A stretch of 64,000 nt of DNA from Rapana venosa (lineage: Eukaryota > Mollusca > Gastropoda > Neogastropoda > Muricidae): contig CM054141.1 of assembly GCA_028751875.1 (NCBI GenBank), positions 37,175,078 to 37,239,077 of the forward strand, read 5' to 3'. Each line of letters starts with the position of its first letter. Within the stretch, counting starts at the first letter, position 1. Shown here in pieces: positions 63,450 through 64,000 of this stretch. Below the pieces are notes generated by a model. It did not search any database. It was not told the origin of the DNA and saw nothing but the letters and a program-made list of their open reading frames with translations. A program made the position numbers and the translations under genes.

Positions 63450-64000
63450 AACGATCTGGCGCTAATGGTACAGCCCTCACCTGGTTATTTTACATTTTAC
63501 AGACCAATTTCAGACAGATGCTGTAACAAAAGTCAACCAATACTTGTCAAACTGGAATGTGGAGTCCAACAGGAGTCAGTGTTGGGCCCTATTCTTTTCG
63601 CTCACTACAATGCTTCTATTTTACATACAATAAGCCGTCATAAGATAAATCGCCACTTTTTTGCTGACGACTCTCAGCTTTGAAAATCTGCCCTCTATCT
63701 TCACAAATATGTGCTCCTCTTTCACATAAAATGATTCCTACTGTCTTCAAGATATGCAAAACTGGATGATTCAGGACAAGTTGCAACTGAATGCAGATAA
63801 AACCGAAGTCATGCTCATAGGGACTAAACATAAACTCTCCTCAGTAACAATAACTGCTCTGTAAAGTATCTTTGATTTGTTGTTGACAACACCTTTTCCA
63901 TGCAAAACTTCATCACCTCCCTCAGTCCTGCTACTATCAGTTACTGGGTATAAATGCATTTTGCAAGTACCTGTCTACTGATGCAATACCCAGGCTTGTT
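63450..64000 (+). mobile_element. Decayed L2-like LINE, part 2
   Basis: Resumes with NGTALTWLF, then KLECGVQQESVLGPILF (motif GVPQGSVLGP damaged), FFADDSQL and CNWMQIKPKSCS-type frames matching the L2 RT. Runs off the right edge. Confidence 0.88.

Overview
The window is eukaryotic, intron-rich and very repeat-dense. It has split genes with GT-AG introns, many dinucleotide and trinucleotide microsatellites, and fragments of non-LTR and DIRS-type retrotransposons and SINEs. No prokaryotic gene organisation is visible. The repeat landscape (L2/CR1-like LINEs with TTA tails, tRNA-derived SINEs with LINE-like tails, 5S-related SINEs, DIRS-type RNase H) fits a marine invertebrate, most likely a mollusc. 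That placement is an inference; no species can be named from the sequence.

Main gene: the minus strand from 62116 down to 23219 carries the 3' half of an alpha-2-macroglobulin / thioester-containing protein (A2M/TEP) gene. I placed fourteen coding exons by splice signals, intron phase and family similarity. Reading from the right they encode the family 'LPYSAVRGE' MG-domain segment, the rest of that MG region, the thioester domain (TED), the start of the MG8/receptor-binding region, and a C-terminal tail ending in TAG at 23219-23221 with an AATAAA at 23080-23085. The 5' half (signal peptide, early MG domains, bait region) lies beyond the right edge. One short exon, expected between 31902 and 25948, was not found. 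The thioester motif reads GCGLQ instead of the family's GCGEQ: Cys and Gln are kept and Glu is replaced by Leu. The position equivalent to the C3 catalytic His appears to be Asn, as in human A2M.

Second gene: downstream on the same strand are a TATA box (about 10421-10429), a signal-peptide first exon (10264-10346) and an exon resembling the first MG domain of an A2M-like protein (1546-1713). This is best read as the start of a second, tandem A2M/TEP paralogue leaving the window on the left. The two exons do not join in phase, so at least one exon between them is missing from my annotation.

Layout: 1-780 unassigned; 781-1566 a minisatellite made of copies of the A2M exon edge and its splice donor; 1840-3480 serial LINE 3' tails; 3480-10250 intron with microsatellites, SINEs, inverted L2 fragments and a 64-bp satellite; 10.4-23.0 kb intergenic, with L2 fragments and a 3.7-kb LINE (15295-18972, minus); 23-64 kb the A2M/TEP gene with introns holding an L2 element with a long RT frame (39660-42205, plus), a decayed LINE (29.2-31.5 kb, minus), a DIRS-like remnant (45.2-46.5 kb), L1/Tx1-like fragments, five copies of an unidentified ~310-bp repeat, and many SINEs.

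Two themes stand out. First, exon edges of the A2M-like genes have repeatedly been tandem-duplicated together with their splice sites (781-1566, 56951-57020, 59921-60020, perhaps 52770-52850). Second, a tRNA-SINE and a LINE family share the same 3' tail, and their 3' ends repeatedly abut (CT)n or (CA)n tracts. That suggests LINE-driven SINE mobilisation linked to microsatellites.
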